Origin: JBHGXV01 sp041920505
GTDB lineage: Bacteria; Bacillota; Bacilli; Brevibacillales; Brevibacillaceae
DNA length: 25,182 nt
Direction of reading: 5' to 3'
NCBI GenBank assembly: GCA_041920505.1
Contig: JBHGXV010000031.1
Location: 1 to 25,182 of the forward strand
Below, piece after piece: positions 15,696-23,404 of this stretch (position 1 is its first letter; every line of letters starts with the position of its first letter). The position numbers were made by a program, and so were the translations under genes. The notes below the pieces were generated by a model. That model was not told the DNA's origin, did no database searches, and was given only the letters and a program-made list of their open reading frames with translations.

Positions 15696-16865
15696 ATGAA
15701 AAGAACGATTCGCACATGGTGTAGTTTTCTCATCTGTTTCGGATTCTTTTCCCAGGCAGCGAACGCCGCCTCCGAACCCGGCCTCAACATGGCGCCGCAC
15801 GCCCGTTCCGCCATCTTGATGGAAGCCGATTCGGGGACGATTCTGTATGAGAAAAACCCCAACGAGAAGCTGCCGCCCGCGAGCATCACCAAAGTGATGA
15901 CGTTGCTGTTGACGATGGAAGCGATTGAGCGGGGCGAGTTGAAACTGACCGATAAAGTGCGCACCAGCGAACGGGCCGCTTCGATGGGCGGATCGCAAAT
16001 CTTTCTCCAGCCGGGGGAAGAGATGACCGTGGAAGATATGATCAAAGGCATTGCGATCGCCTCCGGCAACGACGCGTCTGTCGCCATCGCCGAGCACATC
16101 GGCGGAACAGAAGAAGCGTTTGTGGCCAAGATGAACGAGCGGGCCAAGCAGTTGGGCATGAAGAACACTCATTTTGTCAACTCCAACGGGCTGCCGTCGC
16201 CCGATCACTATTCCACCGCCTACGACATTGCGATCATGTCACGGGAGTTATTGAAACACGAGGCCATTACCAAATACACGGGCATCTATCAGGATTATCT
16301 GCGCAAGGATACCGCCAACCCGTTCTGGTTGGTCAACACCAACCGGCTGGTGCGGTTTTACGAGGGCGTCGACGGTTTGAAAACAGGCTACACCACGGAA
16401 GCCAAGTATTGCCTGACCGCCACGGCGAAACGGAACAACATGAGGATCATCGCCGTCGTTCTGGGCGAACCGGACACGAAGACGCGCAACAGCGAAGTGG
16501 CATCGATGTTTACCTATGCGTTTAACCATTACCAGGTGTACCCGGTGTACAAAAAAGGAGATGTCGTCCGCACGATCACCGTGGACAAGGGAAAACAGAC
16601 CGCCCTTAACGTCGTGACGCCGCAATCGGTCTCTCTGTTGACCCGAAAAGGGGAGTCACCCGAAACGTACCAGAAGGAAGTGATCCTCACATCCACTGTG
16701 AAGGCTCCGATCAAGAAAACGGACATCGTCGGTCATCTTTTCATCAAGAAGGACGGAAAAGAAGTGACCCGCATCGATCTGTATCCGGAAAAAACGGTCG
16801 AACAAGCAAGCCTGTGGGAGATTCTGAAGCGAACATCCAGAAAAATCCTGATCAGTTACCAGTAA
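15696..16865 (+). CDS. dacF: Sporulation D-alanyl-D-alanine carboxypeptidase DacF
   Basis: This 389-residue low-molecular-weight penicillin-binding protein is the same length as B. subtilis DacF. It removes the terminal D-Ala of peptidoglycan stem peptides in the forespore, influencing cortex cross-linking. A signal peptide with the probable cleavage site ANA|AS near residue 24-25 leads into the peptidase S11 domain. That domain carries the SxxK motif SITK (63-66), SGN (123-125) and KTG (229-231). A C-terminal beta domain (PBP5-type) and an amphipathic tail (SLWEILKRTSRKILI) follow. The ATG at 15696 is preferred, with GGAGGG 15679-15684 upstream; the in-frame ATG at 15672 would add eight residues before the signal peptide. 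It stands directly before spoIIA as in B. subtilis. Confidence 0.94.
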   Translation: MKRTIRTWCSFLICFGFFSQAANAASEPGLNMAPHARSAILMEADSGTILYEKNPNEKLPPASITKVMTLLLTMEAIERGELKLTDKVRTSERAASMGGSQIFLQPGEEMTVEDMIKGIAIASGNDASVAIAEHIGGTEEAFVAKMNERAKQLGMKNTHFVNSNGLPSPDHYSTAYDIAIMSRELLKHEAITKYTGIYQDYLRKDTANPFWLVNTNRLVRFYEGVDGLKTGYTTEAKYCLTATAKRNNMRIIAVVLGEPDTKTRNSEVASMFTYAFNHYQVYPVYKKGDVVRTITVDKGKQTALNVVTPQSVSLLTRKGESPETYQKEVILTSTVKAPIKKTDIVGHLFIKKDGKEVTRIDLYPEKTVEQASLWEILKRTSRKILISYQ

Positions 16866-16889
16866 GCACCCGGACAACAGCGCGAAAAG

Positions 16890-16931
16890 AATCGAGATGT
16901 CCCGAAACTGACACGGCTTCTCGATTTTTTT
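16890..16931 (+). terminator. Probable terminator between dacF and spoIIAA
   Basis: AATCGAGA (16890-16897) pairs with TCTCGATT (16919-16926), with a large loop holding partial inner pairing, followed by a T-run to 16931. Read-through from dacF into spoIIA is known in B. subtilis, so it may be leaky. Confidence 0.6.
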
Positions 16932-16947
16932 GTTCTTTTGTCGACTG

Positions 16948-16977
16948 GGAGGATTTTCCTTCCGAAGTGGAGAAAGA
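16948..16977 (+). promoter_or_regulatory. Candidate sigma-H promoter of the spoIIA operon
   Basis: GGAGGATTT (16948-16956) fits the sigma-H -35 RNAGGAWWW exactly. After 12 bp, GGAGAAAGA (16969-16977) fits RNNGAATWW except at two positions. Predivisional spoIIA transcription by sigma-H is well established in B. subtilis, and the position ahead of spoIIAA is right. Confidence 0.5.
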
Positions 16978-17011
16978 GAGGAGTAACACGGGAAGAAGGA
17001 GTGTGCCAACG

Positions 17012-17362
17012 ATGAGTCTTCGCATCGATATGGAAACGAAACACGACGTGCTGGTCGTCCGTCTGCAGGGAGAATTGGACCACCATACCGCGGAGGAGTT
17101 GCGGAGCAGGGTGGACGAGGTCTTGCGCCAAACGGAGATTCGCCACATCGTGCTCAGTCTGGCCGATCTGGCATTCATGGATAGTTCGGGGATCGGCGTG
17201 ATTCTCGGCAGGTACAAGCAAATCGCCGCCCGTTCCGGGGAGATGGTCGTCTGCTCGATCAATCCGACGATTCGCCGGATCTTCGAGATGTCCGGACTGT
17301 TCAAGGTGATCAAGATCCGCGAGAACGAAGCGGAAGCGTTGCACGTATTGGGGGTGGCGTAA
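17012..17362 (+). CDS. spoIIAA: Anti-anti-sigma-F factor SpoIIAA
   Basis: This 116-residue STAS-domain protein, when dephosphorylated by SpoIIE, attacks the SpoIIAB-SigF complex and frees sigma-F in the forespore. SpoIIAB phosphorylates it at Ser58, visible in FMDSSGIGV at exactly the conserved number. The N-terminus MSLRIDME and ELDHHTAEEL follow B. subtilis SpoIIAA closely, which fixes the ATG at 17012 over the in-frame GTG at 17003 and over longer readings that start inside dacF. AAGGAG (16996-17001) lies 10 bp upstream. The stop is 1 bp from the spoIIAB start, implying translational coupling and balanced synthesis. Confidence 0.96.
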   Translation: MSLRIDMETKHDVLVVRLQGELDHHTAEELRSRVDEVLRQTEIRHIVLSLADLAFMDSSGIGVILGRYKQIAARSGEMVVCSINPTIRRIFEMSGLFKVIKIRENEAEALHVLGVA

Positions 17363-17363
17363 C

Positions 17364-17810
17364 ATGGCGAAGCGCAATTTCATGAGCCTGGAATTTGCCG
17401 CCCAAAGCCAGAACGAGTCGTTCGCCCGGATCGCCGTGGCCGCGTTTGTTTCGCAACTGGACGTGACGATGGAAGAGTTGGAAGAACTGAAAACCGTGGT
17501 CTCCGAGGCGGTCACCAATGCCATCATCCACGGCTACGAAGAAAACCCGGAGGGGATCGTTCGCATCCGTGTCAGCATCGAGGATGGGCTGGTGGAGCTG
17601 ATCATCGAAGATGAGGGCAAAGGGATCGAGGACGTGGATCAGGCGATGCAGCCGTTGTTTACGACCAAGCCTGAGCTGGAGCGCTCCGGAATGGGCTTCA
17701 CCATCATGGAAAACTTTATGGATTCGATCGAAGTCGCCACCGGTCTCGGCAAAGGGACGAAAATCCGTTTGACCAAACGCCTCTCTTTCGCGAAAGCCAT
17801 GCAAAATTAG
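17364..17810 (+). CDS. spoIIAB: Anti-sigma-F factor and serine kinase SpoIIAB
   Basis: This 148-residue GHKL-type kinase holds sigma-F inactive and phosphorylates SpoIIAA. The ATP-binding N-box EAVTNAIIHGY (48-58, Asn52), G1 box EDEGKGI (82-88) and the ATP-lid/G2 region TTKPELERSGMGF (100-112) are present. The length matches the family. The ATG at 17364 is preceded by a G-rich GGGGGTGG inside the end of spoIIAA. sigF begins 10 bp after the stop, giving the classic spoIIAA-spoIIAB-sigF tricistron. Confidence 0.96.
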   Translation: MAKRNFMSLEFAAQSQNESFARIAVAAFVSQLDVTMEELEELKTVVSEAVTNAIIHGYEENPEGIVRIRVSIEDGLVELIIEDEGKGIEDVDQAMQPLFTTKPELERSGMGFTIMENFMDSIEVATGLGKGTKIRLTKRLSFAKAMQN

Positions 17811-17820
17811 GGGTAGTGCC

Positions 17821-18576
17821 ATGGGAGCCGATATTAAAAATGCGAGTCAACCATTTTTGACAAATGACCAAGTGAAAGAATTGATTGCCAGAAGCCAACA
17901 AGGCGACGCAAAAGCGCGGGAGCTTCTGGTGAACAGCAACATTCGCCTGGTGTGGTCAGTCGTGCAGCGGTTTATCAACCGAGGGTACGAAGCTGACGAC
18001 TTGTTTCAAATCGGGTGTATCGGCTTGTTGAAAGCGGTTGACAAGTTTGACCTGGAGTACGACGTCAAGTTCTCCACCTATGCCGTGCCGATGATTATCG
18101 GCGAGATTCAGCGGTTTTTGCGGGATGACGGAACGGTCAAGGTAAGCCGCTCCCTAAAAGAGATGGCCAACAAGGTGCGCCGGACCAAAGATGAACTGTA
18201 CAAACAGTTCGGCCGTTCCCCGACAGTCGGCGAAGTGGCGGACGCGCTTAAGATCAGCCCGGAAGAGGTGGTGTTTGCCCAGGAGGCGGGCCGTGCTCCT
18301 TCTTCCATTCACGAGACCGTGTTCGAAAACGACGGAGACCCGATTACCCTGATAGACCAGATCGCCGACGACAGCGTGGGCAAGTGGTTTGAGAAGATCG
18401 CGCTGAAGGACGCGATCAGCAAATTGAGCGAGCGGGAACAATTGATCGTCTACCTGCGCTATTACAAAGATCATACGCAGTCGGAAGTGGCGGAGCGCCT
18501 GGGCATCTCGCAGGTGCAGGTCTCCCGCCTGGAAAAACGGATCTTGCAGACGATTCGCGACCAGATCGAGCAGTAG
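17821..18576 (+). CDS. sigF: RNA polymerase sporulation sigma factor SigF
   Basis: This 251-residue forespore sigma factor (SpoIIAC) is the first compartment-specific regulator of sporulation. Sigma region 2 (about 36-106) includes ADDLFQIGCIGLLKAVDKFD and KFSTYAVPMIIGEIQRFLRDDG. Region 3 (about 110-165) has GRSPTVGEVADAL. Region 4 (about 200-250) has LSEREQLIVYLRYYKDHTQSEVAERLGIS with its helix-turn-helix. Neighbours and length leave SigF as the only good choice; SigG, its closest paralogue, lies beside spoIIGA/sigE in other genomes. The ATG at 17821 has AGGGGT (17809-17814). The terminator stem starts in its last codons. Confidence 0.96.
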   Translation: MGADIKNASQPFLTNDQVKELIARSQQGDAKARELLVNSNIRLVWSVVQRFINRGYEADDLFQIGCIGLLKAVDKFDLEYDVKFSTYAVPMIIGEIQRFLRDDGTVKVSRSLKEMANKVRRTKDELYKQFGRSPTVGEVADALKISPEEVVFAQEAGRAPSSIHETVFENDGDPITLIDQIADDSVGKWFEKIALKDAISKLSEREQLIVYLRYYKDHTQSEVAERLGISQVQVSRLEKRILQTIRDQIEQ

Positions 18577-18595
18577 CTCGGCTGGTCTTTTTTTT
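18559..18595 (+). terminator. Terminator overlapping the sigF stop
   Basis: GACCAG (18559-18564) pairs with CTGGTC (18582-18587), with an inner CGAGC/GCTCG stem around the TAG stop codon, followed by eight T (18588-18595). Confidence 0.8.
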
Positions 18596-18625
18596 ACATC
18601 TAGGTCCGTGCTTAGGCGCATACTA
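18596..18625 (+). promoter_or_regulatory. Sigma-G-type promoter of the spoVA operon
   Basis: CATACTA (18619-18625) is a perfect match to the sigma-G -10 CATAHTA. An 18-bp spacer separates it from ACATC (18596-18600), a partial match to -35 GHATR. It begins right after the sigF terminator and lies 20 bp upstream of the spoVAA ribosome binding site. spoVA is sigma-G-controlled in B. subtilis. Confidence 0.6.
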
Positions 18626-18659
18626 GGATGTAAGCGGGAACTGGAAGGAGGAGAGGGGT

Positions 18660-19274
18660 GTGGAAGAACCGCTTTACCTGCGTTTGCGCAAACGCCTGTC
18701 CGTGAAACCGGACGCGGTGATCACACTGGGCGACATCTGTCAGTTGTACTGGGATGGCGTGCGGGAACAGACACTGGCCACGTTGCCCGTGCATCAGGTG
18801 AGACCGGATGACGGGGACTTGCTGGTAATCGACATTATGCAGGTGATCCGCAAACTGCGCGCGATGTACCCGGAAGTGCCGCTGGAAGTCCAGGGGGCGC
18901 CGCAGATCATCGTGGAAGTCAACCGGCCGCGCAAACAGCCCAACCGCTTTCTAGTGGCCCTGGTCTGGTTGATCCTGTTTATCGGGTCGGGCCTGGCGAT
19001 CATGAATTTTCACGCCGACGTGAGCATGTTGCAAGTGCACCAGCGCCTCTTTTACCTGATCACCGGCAAGACGGAGCGGCAGCCGCTTTTTTTGCAAATC
19101 CCCTACTCGTTTGGGGTCGGATTGGGGATGATTCTGTTTTTGAATCACCTGTTCAAAAAACGCATCAACGAAGAGCCCAGTCCGCTTGAAGTGGAACTGT
19201 TTTTGTACCAGCAAAACCTGGATCAATACTATCTCCAAAACGAGAACAAGGAGAATCAGAAGACCAAGCGATGA
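18660..19274 (+). CDS. spoVAA: Stage V sporulation protein AA
   Basis: This 204-residue protein is the first of the operon needed for uptake of Ca-dipicolinate into the forespore and its release at germination. An N-terminal soluble domain (about 1-93, with LYLRLRKRLSVKP and VPLEVQGAPQIIVEVNRP) is followed by two membrane segments: about 97-118, and about 143-163 within SFGVGLGMILFLNHLF. The highly charged tail ends in KENQKTKR. Start is GTG 18660, with AAGGAGGAG (18645-18653) 6 bp away. It overlaps the next gene by four bases (ATGA), the hallmark of coupled translation. Confidence 0.93.
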   Translation: MEEPLYLRLRKRLSVKPDAVITLGDICQLYWDGVREQTLATLPVHQVRPDDGDLLVIDIMQVIRKLRAMYPEVPLEVQGAPQIIVEVNRPRKQPNRFLVALVWLILFIGSGLAIMNFHADVSMLQVHQRLFYLITGKTERQPLFLQIPYSFGVGLGMILFLNHLFKKRINEEPSPLEVELFLYQQNLDQYYLQNENKENQKTKR

Positions 19275-19690
19275 CGACCGTGCGGGAGTTGTTTGCCGTG
19301 CTGGTCGGACTGGGCGGGGGATTGGCTGTAGGCAGCGGCCTGGTCGCCTTTATCGTCGTTCTTGACATCATTCCGCGCCTGGCCCAATTGACCAACTCGC
19401 GCGCGTACATCCAAAGCTACCAGTGGGCGTTGGTCAGCGGTGCCGTCTTTTTTACGGTCTGCGACTTCTTTTCCATCGGGGTTCGGCTGCCGCCGCTGGT
19501 CACGTCGGCGGTCGGCATGCTTGCCGGGATCTTCGTCGGGACGCTGGCCGCCGGTCTGACGGAGGTGTTGAACGTCTTTCCGATTCTTGCCAAGCGTCTG
19601 CGCATGGAAGCCTATCTGATCGGGTTTCTGATGGCGATGGTGTTTGGAAAAGTGATTGGTTCGCTGACCCAGTGGCTGCTTAGGCTCTGA
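19271..19690 (+). CDS. spoVAB: Stage V sporulation protein AB
   Basis: This 139-residue integral membrane protein has about four hydrophobic segments: residues 8-33 (glycine-rich LVGLGGGLAVGSGLVAF), about 50-70, about 76-100 and about 113-135. It is essential for the SpoVA channel complex in B. subtilis, but its exact function is unknown. The ATG overlaps the spoVAA stop. The gap to the next gene, 105 bp, is long for this operon. Confidence 0.92.
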   Translation: MTTVRELFAVLVGLGGGLAVGSGLVAFIVVLDIIPRLAQLTNSRAYIQSYQWALVSGAVFFTVCDFFSIGVRLPPLVTSAVGMLAGIFVGTLAAGLTEVLNVFPILAKRLRMEAYLIGFLMAMVFGKVIGSLTQWLLRL

Positions 19691-19795
19691 TGGAAAAATT
19701 TGCTACTCATAGTGCTCATAGAAGGATCGCGAAATTGAAAAGATATACCTACAAACTTGTTTGCAGCATGCGGTAAAAAGGAAGTGATTCTCGCA

Positions 19796-20272
19796 ATGGC
19801 GACAAAAGCGAAACAATCGTCAAGCATGCAGATGACCAAGGAACTTTACCAACAACGCGCGGCCAAATACCAGCCGAAGCGCAACGTGGCGCTCAACTCG
19901 ATGCGGGCATTCTGGGTGGGCGGCACGATTTGTCTGATGGGCCAGGCGATCCAAAACTTCTACATTCACGTCTTTCATTTTTCCAAGCAGGATGCCGGCA
20001 ACCCGACGGTAGCGACGCTGATCTTTCTCTCCGTCCTTTTGACCGGGCTTGGCGTCTACGACAACATCGGACAGTACGCGGGGGCAGGCTCGGCGGTCCC
20101 CGTCACCGGGTTCGCCAACTCGATTGCGTCGGCGGCCATTGAGCACCGCAGCGAAGGGTACGTGCTCGGTGTCAGCGGCAACATGTTCAAACTGGCCGGT
20201 TCCGTCATCGTGTTTGGCGTGGTCAGCGCGTTTGTCGCAGGGTTGATCAAGAGTTTGCTAGGCTTGGTCTGA
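19796..20272 (+). CDS. spoVAC: Stage V sporulation protein AC
   Basis: This 158-residue membrane protein of the SpoVAC/SpoVAEb family in B. subtilis behaves as a mechanosensitive channel in the inner spore membrane, proposed to pass Ca-dipicolinate. A basic N-terminal tail (KRNVALNS) leads to helices at about 38-60, 70-88 and a long C-terminal hydrophobic pair. The family segment YDNIGQYAGAGSAVPVTGFANSI (about 97-119) is clear. The ATG at 19796 is supported by AAGGAAGTGA (19778-19787), which matches the anti-Shine-Dalgarno complement AAGGAGGTGA at nine of ten bases with 8-bp spacing. The longer reading from 19757 lacks such a site. Confidence 0.94.
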   Translation: MATKAKQSSSMQMTKELYQQRAAKYQPKRNVALNSMRAFWVGGTICLMGQAIQNFYIHVFHFSKQDAGNPTVATLIFLSVLLTGLGVYDNIGQYAGAGSAVPVTGFANSIASAAIEHRSEGYVLGVSGNMFKLAGSVIVFGVVSAFVAGLIKSLLGLV

Positions 20273-20305
20273 AACAGCTTCTGAAGTCAAGAGGGGGAAT
20301 GACGC

Positions 20306-21337
20306 GTGGGCATGAGCGCAACAGCGGCCAAAAAAAGGATCAGCCGGCAGACGTGGCAGTTTGCCGAAGACGTGCGCATCCAGGCCTCGGCGGCGGTCGT
20401 CGGCCCCAAAGAAGGGGCGGGGCCGCTCGGCGCGCTGTATGACAAGGTGTACGACGATCTGTACGCGGGGCAGGACTCCTGGGAGGACGCGGAGCGCCAA
20501 CTGATGGAAGACGCGATCAGGCTGGCGATCCAAAAGTCCGGGTTGAGCGAAGCGCAGATTGACCTGATTCTGGCTGGCGACCTGCTCAATCAGAACATCA
20601 CCGCCAGCTTTACGGCCGAGTCGTTCCAGTTTCCGTTGATCGGGATGTACGGCGCCTGTTCCACCTCGATGCTGACGTTGGCCAACGCGGCCGCATTGGT
20701 CAACGCCGAATACGCGAACTACGTGATTGCCGCCTGCAGCAGCCACAATGCGACCGCAGAGCGGCAATACCGCTATCCGACCGAGTACGGCGGCCAAAAG
20801 CCGCCCAGCGCGCAATGGACGGTGACGGGCGCGGGAGCGGCGGTCGTCGGACGCGGCGGGGATGGGCCGAGGGTGACGCACGCCACCGTCGGCAAGGTGA
20901 TTGACATGGGCATAAAAGATCCGTTCGACATGGGCGCGGCAATGGCTCCGGCGGCGGTCTCCACTCTGGTCACGCACTTTCGGGACCTGGATCGGCGGCC
21001 GCAGGACTACGATCTGATCGTAACCGGTGATTTGGCCGCCATCGGGTACGCGATCGCCAAGGAGTTGCTGGAAAGCGAAGGCTACGAGATGGACAGGGTG
21101 TACAACGACTGCGGCCTGATGATCTATTCCCCCGACCAGGACGTGTTCGCCGGGGCCAGCGGATGCGCGAGCAGCGCGGCTGTCACCTACAGCTACATCG
21201 TACAGCAGTTGCAGAGCGGCGCCCTTGGGCGGGTGCTGGTCTGCGCGACCGGGGCGTTGTTAAGTCCGGTCAGCTATCAGCAGGGCCACTCCATTCCCTG
21301 CATTGCCCATGCAGTCGTGTTGGAAGGGAGGCAGTAA
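20306..21337 (+). CDS. spoVAD: Stage V sporulation protein AD, dipicolinate-binding
   Basis: This 343-residue thiolase-fold protein binds dipicolinic acid and loads the SpoVA channel. It is soluble and attached peripherally to the inner spore membrane. Features of the ketoacyl-synthase-like fold are visible: GACSTSMLTLANAAALV with the cysteine at the active-site position, SSHNATAERQYRYPTEYGGQK, a GAGAAVVG segment and DCGLMIYSPDQDVFAGASGCASSA. GTG 20306 is preferred, as GAGGGGG (20291-20297) is 8 bp away; the ATG at 20312 is possible and would shorten it by two residues. The stop is 3 bp from spoVAE. Confidence 0.94.
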   Translation: MGMSATAAKKRISRQTWQFAEDVRIQASAAVVGPKEGAGPLGALYDKVYDDLYAGQDSWEDAERQLMEDAIRLAIQKSGLSEAQIDLILAGDLLNQNITASFTAESFQFPLIGMYGACSTSMLTLANAAALVNAEYANYVIAACSSHNATAERQYRYPTEYGGQKPPSAQWTVTGAGAAVVGRGGDGPRVTHATVGKVIDMGIKDPFDMGAAMAPAAVSTLVTHFRDLDRRPQDYDLIVTGDLAAIGYAIAKELLESEGYEMDRVYNDCGLMIYSPDQDVFAGASGCASSAAVTYSYIVQQLQSGALGRVLVCATGALLSPVSYQQGHSIPCIAHAVVLEGRQ

Positions 21338-21340
21338 CCG

Positions 21341-21691
21341 ATGGAATATCTGATTGCGTTTGTCGTGGGCGGACTGATTTGCGTCATCGGCCAGTTGTTG
21401 CTGGACGTGGGCAAACTGACCCCCGCCCACGTGATGAGCACACTGGTGGTGGCCGGTGTGGTGCTTGACTTTATCGGTGTGTACGACCGGTTTATCGAAT
21501 TCGCCGGAGCGGGGGCCACCGTCCCGATCACCAGTTTCGGCCACGCGCTGTATCACGGCGCCATCCAGGAAGCGAAGACGGACGGGATCATCGGGGTGCT
21601 TACCGGGATATTTGAAGTGACCAGCGCCGGGATCTCGGCGGCGATTGTGTTCGGGTTTTTGGCGTCGCTGGTGTTCAAGGCAAAAGGGTAA
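21341..21691 (+). CDS. spoVAE: Stage V sporulation protein AE (SpoVAEb)
   Basis: This 116-residue membrane protein is homologous to SpoVAC, with three to four hydrophobic segments (about 3-22, 30-50, 82-112). The family motif VYDRFIEFAGAGATVPITSFGHAL (about 47-70) parallels the SpoVAC motif YDNIGQYAGAGSAVPVTGFAN. It is inferred to be a channel subunit partnering SpoVAC. The ATG at 21341 follows GGGAGG (21325-21330) inside the spoVAD end. The separate spoVAEa gene found in B. subtilis between AEb and AF is absent: spoVAF starts 15 bp after this stop. Confidence 0.93.
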   Translation: MEYLIAFVVGGLICVIGQLLLDVGKLTPAHVMSTLVVAGVVLDFIGVYDRFIEFAGAGATVPITSFGHALYHGAIQEAKTDGIIGVLTGIFEVTSAGISAAIVFGFLASLVFKAKG

Positions 21692-21706
21692 AAGCGGGTG
21701 AGTGCC

Positions 21707-23176
21707 ATGTCAACCACGGTCGGGCAAAAACAACCCATCGTCCGTCACATCGAGGAAAACAAGGCCTATTTGAACCAGACGCTCGGCCACGGTGTCAGTT
21801 TTGATGTCGGTCTGCACGAATTGACCATCGGCGGCAAACAAATGTTGCTGTACTATCTCAACGGGTTCGCCGACAGTCACATCATCACACAAGTGCTGCG
21901 CGACCTGAACGACCTGAAGGAGCGGGACATGGCGGGGGACGTTTTGGAGTTGCTCGCCAGCAAATACATCCCCTTTTTCCAGATTTCCCAGGTTTCTACT
22001 GCCGACGAGTTTATCGACAAACTGCTGGTCGGTCAGGTGGGGCTGATTGTGGACGGTGAAACCAAGGGACTTTTGCTGGATGTCAAAGTGTTCCCCGGCC
22101 GTCAGCCACAAGAGCCGGACACGGAGCGGGTGGTTCGCGGGGCGCACGATGGCTATACGGAGACGCTTGTCATCAATACGGTGCTGACCCGTCGGCGGAT
22201 TCGCGACGAGCGGCTGCGCTTCGAGGTGATGCAGATCGGCGCCCGTTCCAAGACCGACGTGGCGATCGCTTATCTGAAGGACGTGGCGAACCCCGAACTG
22301 GTCGAGAAAATCAGGCAGCGGTTGCAGGAGATCAAGATCGACGGCATTCCCATGGCGGAAAAGACCGTGGAAGAGTTCATCATGGGCCACAACTGGAACC
22401 CCTACCCGATCGTCCGCTACACCGAGCGGCCGGACGTGGCGGCGATTCACCTGATGGAAGGGCATGTGTTGGTCTTTGTCGATACCTCACCGAGCGTGAT
22501 GATCACCCCTACCACGTTTTTCCACCACGTTCAGCACGCCGAGGAGTACCGGCAGCGTCCGGTCGTGGGCGCATACCTGCGCTGGGTGCGTTTTTTCGGG
22601 ATTCTCGCCTCGCTGCTTTTGCTTCCGCTGTGGCTATTGTTGGCGCTGCACAAGGAACTGATTCCGCCGCCGCTCAACTTTATCGGGATCAAACAGGGGG
22701 GCAGCATCCCGTTGATGGTGCAGTTCATCCTGGCGGAGATCGGACTGGATTTGATGCGGATGGCGGCCGTGCATACGCCGAGCCCCCTGGCTACGGCGAT
22801 GGGGTTGATCGCCGCCGTCTTGATTGGCGAGGTGGCGATCAAGGTGGGGCTTTTTGCTCCGGAGGTGATTCTCTACCTCTCCGTCGCGGCCATCGGGACG
22901 TTTGCCACGCCGAGCTATGAGCTTAGCCTCGCCAATCGGCTGGTGCGCATGTTTCTCGTCGTCATGGTCGGGTTCTTTTCCGTTTCCGGCCTGATGATCG
23001 GGATCGCTGCCGTGCTGTTCATGCTTGCCTTGACCCGCTCGCTCGACACGCCGTACCTGTGGCCGTTCATCCCCTTTCATTACCAGGGTTTCAAAAACGT
23101 GCTGATCCGCATGGCGTTCCCGATCAAAAACACGCGGCCGAGCATCGTCAAGCCGCAAGACCCGATCCGGCAGTGA
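21707..23176 (+). CDS. spoVAF: Stage V sporulation protein AF (GerA-A-like)
   Basis: This 489-residue membrane protein is homologous to the A subunits of nutrient germinant receptors (GerAA family). A large hydrophilic N-terminal region (1-290) includes RRIRDERLRFEVMQIGARSKTDVAIAYL and NPYPIVRYTERPD, typical of GerA-A proteins. Membrane segments follow at about 295-315, 345-375, 385-410 and 415-435. It is an accessory component of the spore membrane that modulates germination rate, not the channel itself. The ATG at 21707 is preferred, with GGGTGA 5 bp upstream; GTG 21698 with AAAGGG 9 bp away is nearly as good and adds three residues. No obvious terminator follows before the lysA promoter. 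Confidence 0.93.
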   Translation: MSTTVGQKQPIVRHIEENKAYLNQTLGHGVSFDVGLHELTIGGKQMLLYYLNGFADSHIITQVLRDLNDLKERDMAGDVLELLASKYIPFFQISQVSTADEFIDKLLVGQVGLIVDGETKGLLLDVKVFPGRQPQEPDTERVVRGAHDGYTETLVINTVLTRRRIRDERLRFEVMQIGARSKTDVAIAYLKDVANPELVEKIRQRLQEIKIDGIPMAEKTVEEFIMGHNWNPYPIVRYTERPDVAAIHLMEGHVLVFVDTSPSVMITPTTFFHHVQHAEEYRQRPVVGAYLRWVRFFGILASLLLLPLWLLLALHKELIPPPLNFIGIKQGGSIPLMVQFILAEIGLDLMRMAAVHTPSPLATAMGLIAAVLIGEVAIKVGLFAPEVILYLSVAAIGTFATPSYELSLANRLVRMFLVVMVGFFSVSGLMIGIAAVLFMLALTRSLDTPYLWPFIPFHYQGFKNVLIRMAFPIKNTRPSIVKPQDPIRQ

Positions 23177-23213
23177 GCCAAAGAGTTTGGGGCCGCAGAG
23201 GGACAGCAACCCA

Positions 23214-23242
23214 TTGTCAATGGCAAACACCCATGCTATAGT
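23214..23242 (+). promoter_or_regulatory. Sigma-A promoter of lysA with extended -10
   Basis: TTGTCA (23214-23219), a 17-bp spacer and TATAGT (23237-23242), preceded by TGC (extended -10). The start would be near 23249, giving a leader of about 155 nt. This uncouples vegetative lysA expression from the forespore spoVA transcript. Confidence 0.7.
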
Positions 23243-23314
23243 TAGGTCAAGATCGATTCTGGCCGTTCGTCACATAACGGTAACCGTCAGGGTTACGGTT
23301 TGATTGGCAGACTG

Positions 23315-23344
23315 AAGCAACTGGCGTTTTCGCGTCAGTTGCTT
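23315..23344 (+). promoter_or_regulatory. Stable hairpin in the lysA leader, possible attenuator or terminator
   Basis: AAGCAACTGGCG (23315-23326) pairs with CGTCAGTTGCTT (23333-23344), 12 bp with one G-U pair, closing a TTTTCG loop. Only broken T-runs (TTTGCTTT) follow. A smaller GTAACC/GGTTAC dyad (loop GTCAG) lies just upstream around 23279-23296. It could end spoVA transcripts or condition lysA expression. The leader does not show the layout of the lysine riboswitch. Confidence 0.45.
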
Positions 23345-23404
23345 TGCTTTAGGAAAAGAGAGAAGGACAGAAAGCGACTTGGGGGAGAGCAAGGAGGAAA
23401 CGGA

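Noticed and set aside
23249..23404. Lysine riboswitch upstream of lysA
   Set aside because: The leader is shorter than that aptamer and its five-helix pattern is not visible; two simple dyads explain the structure.
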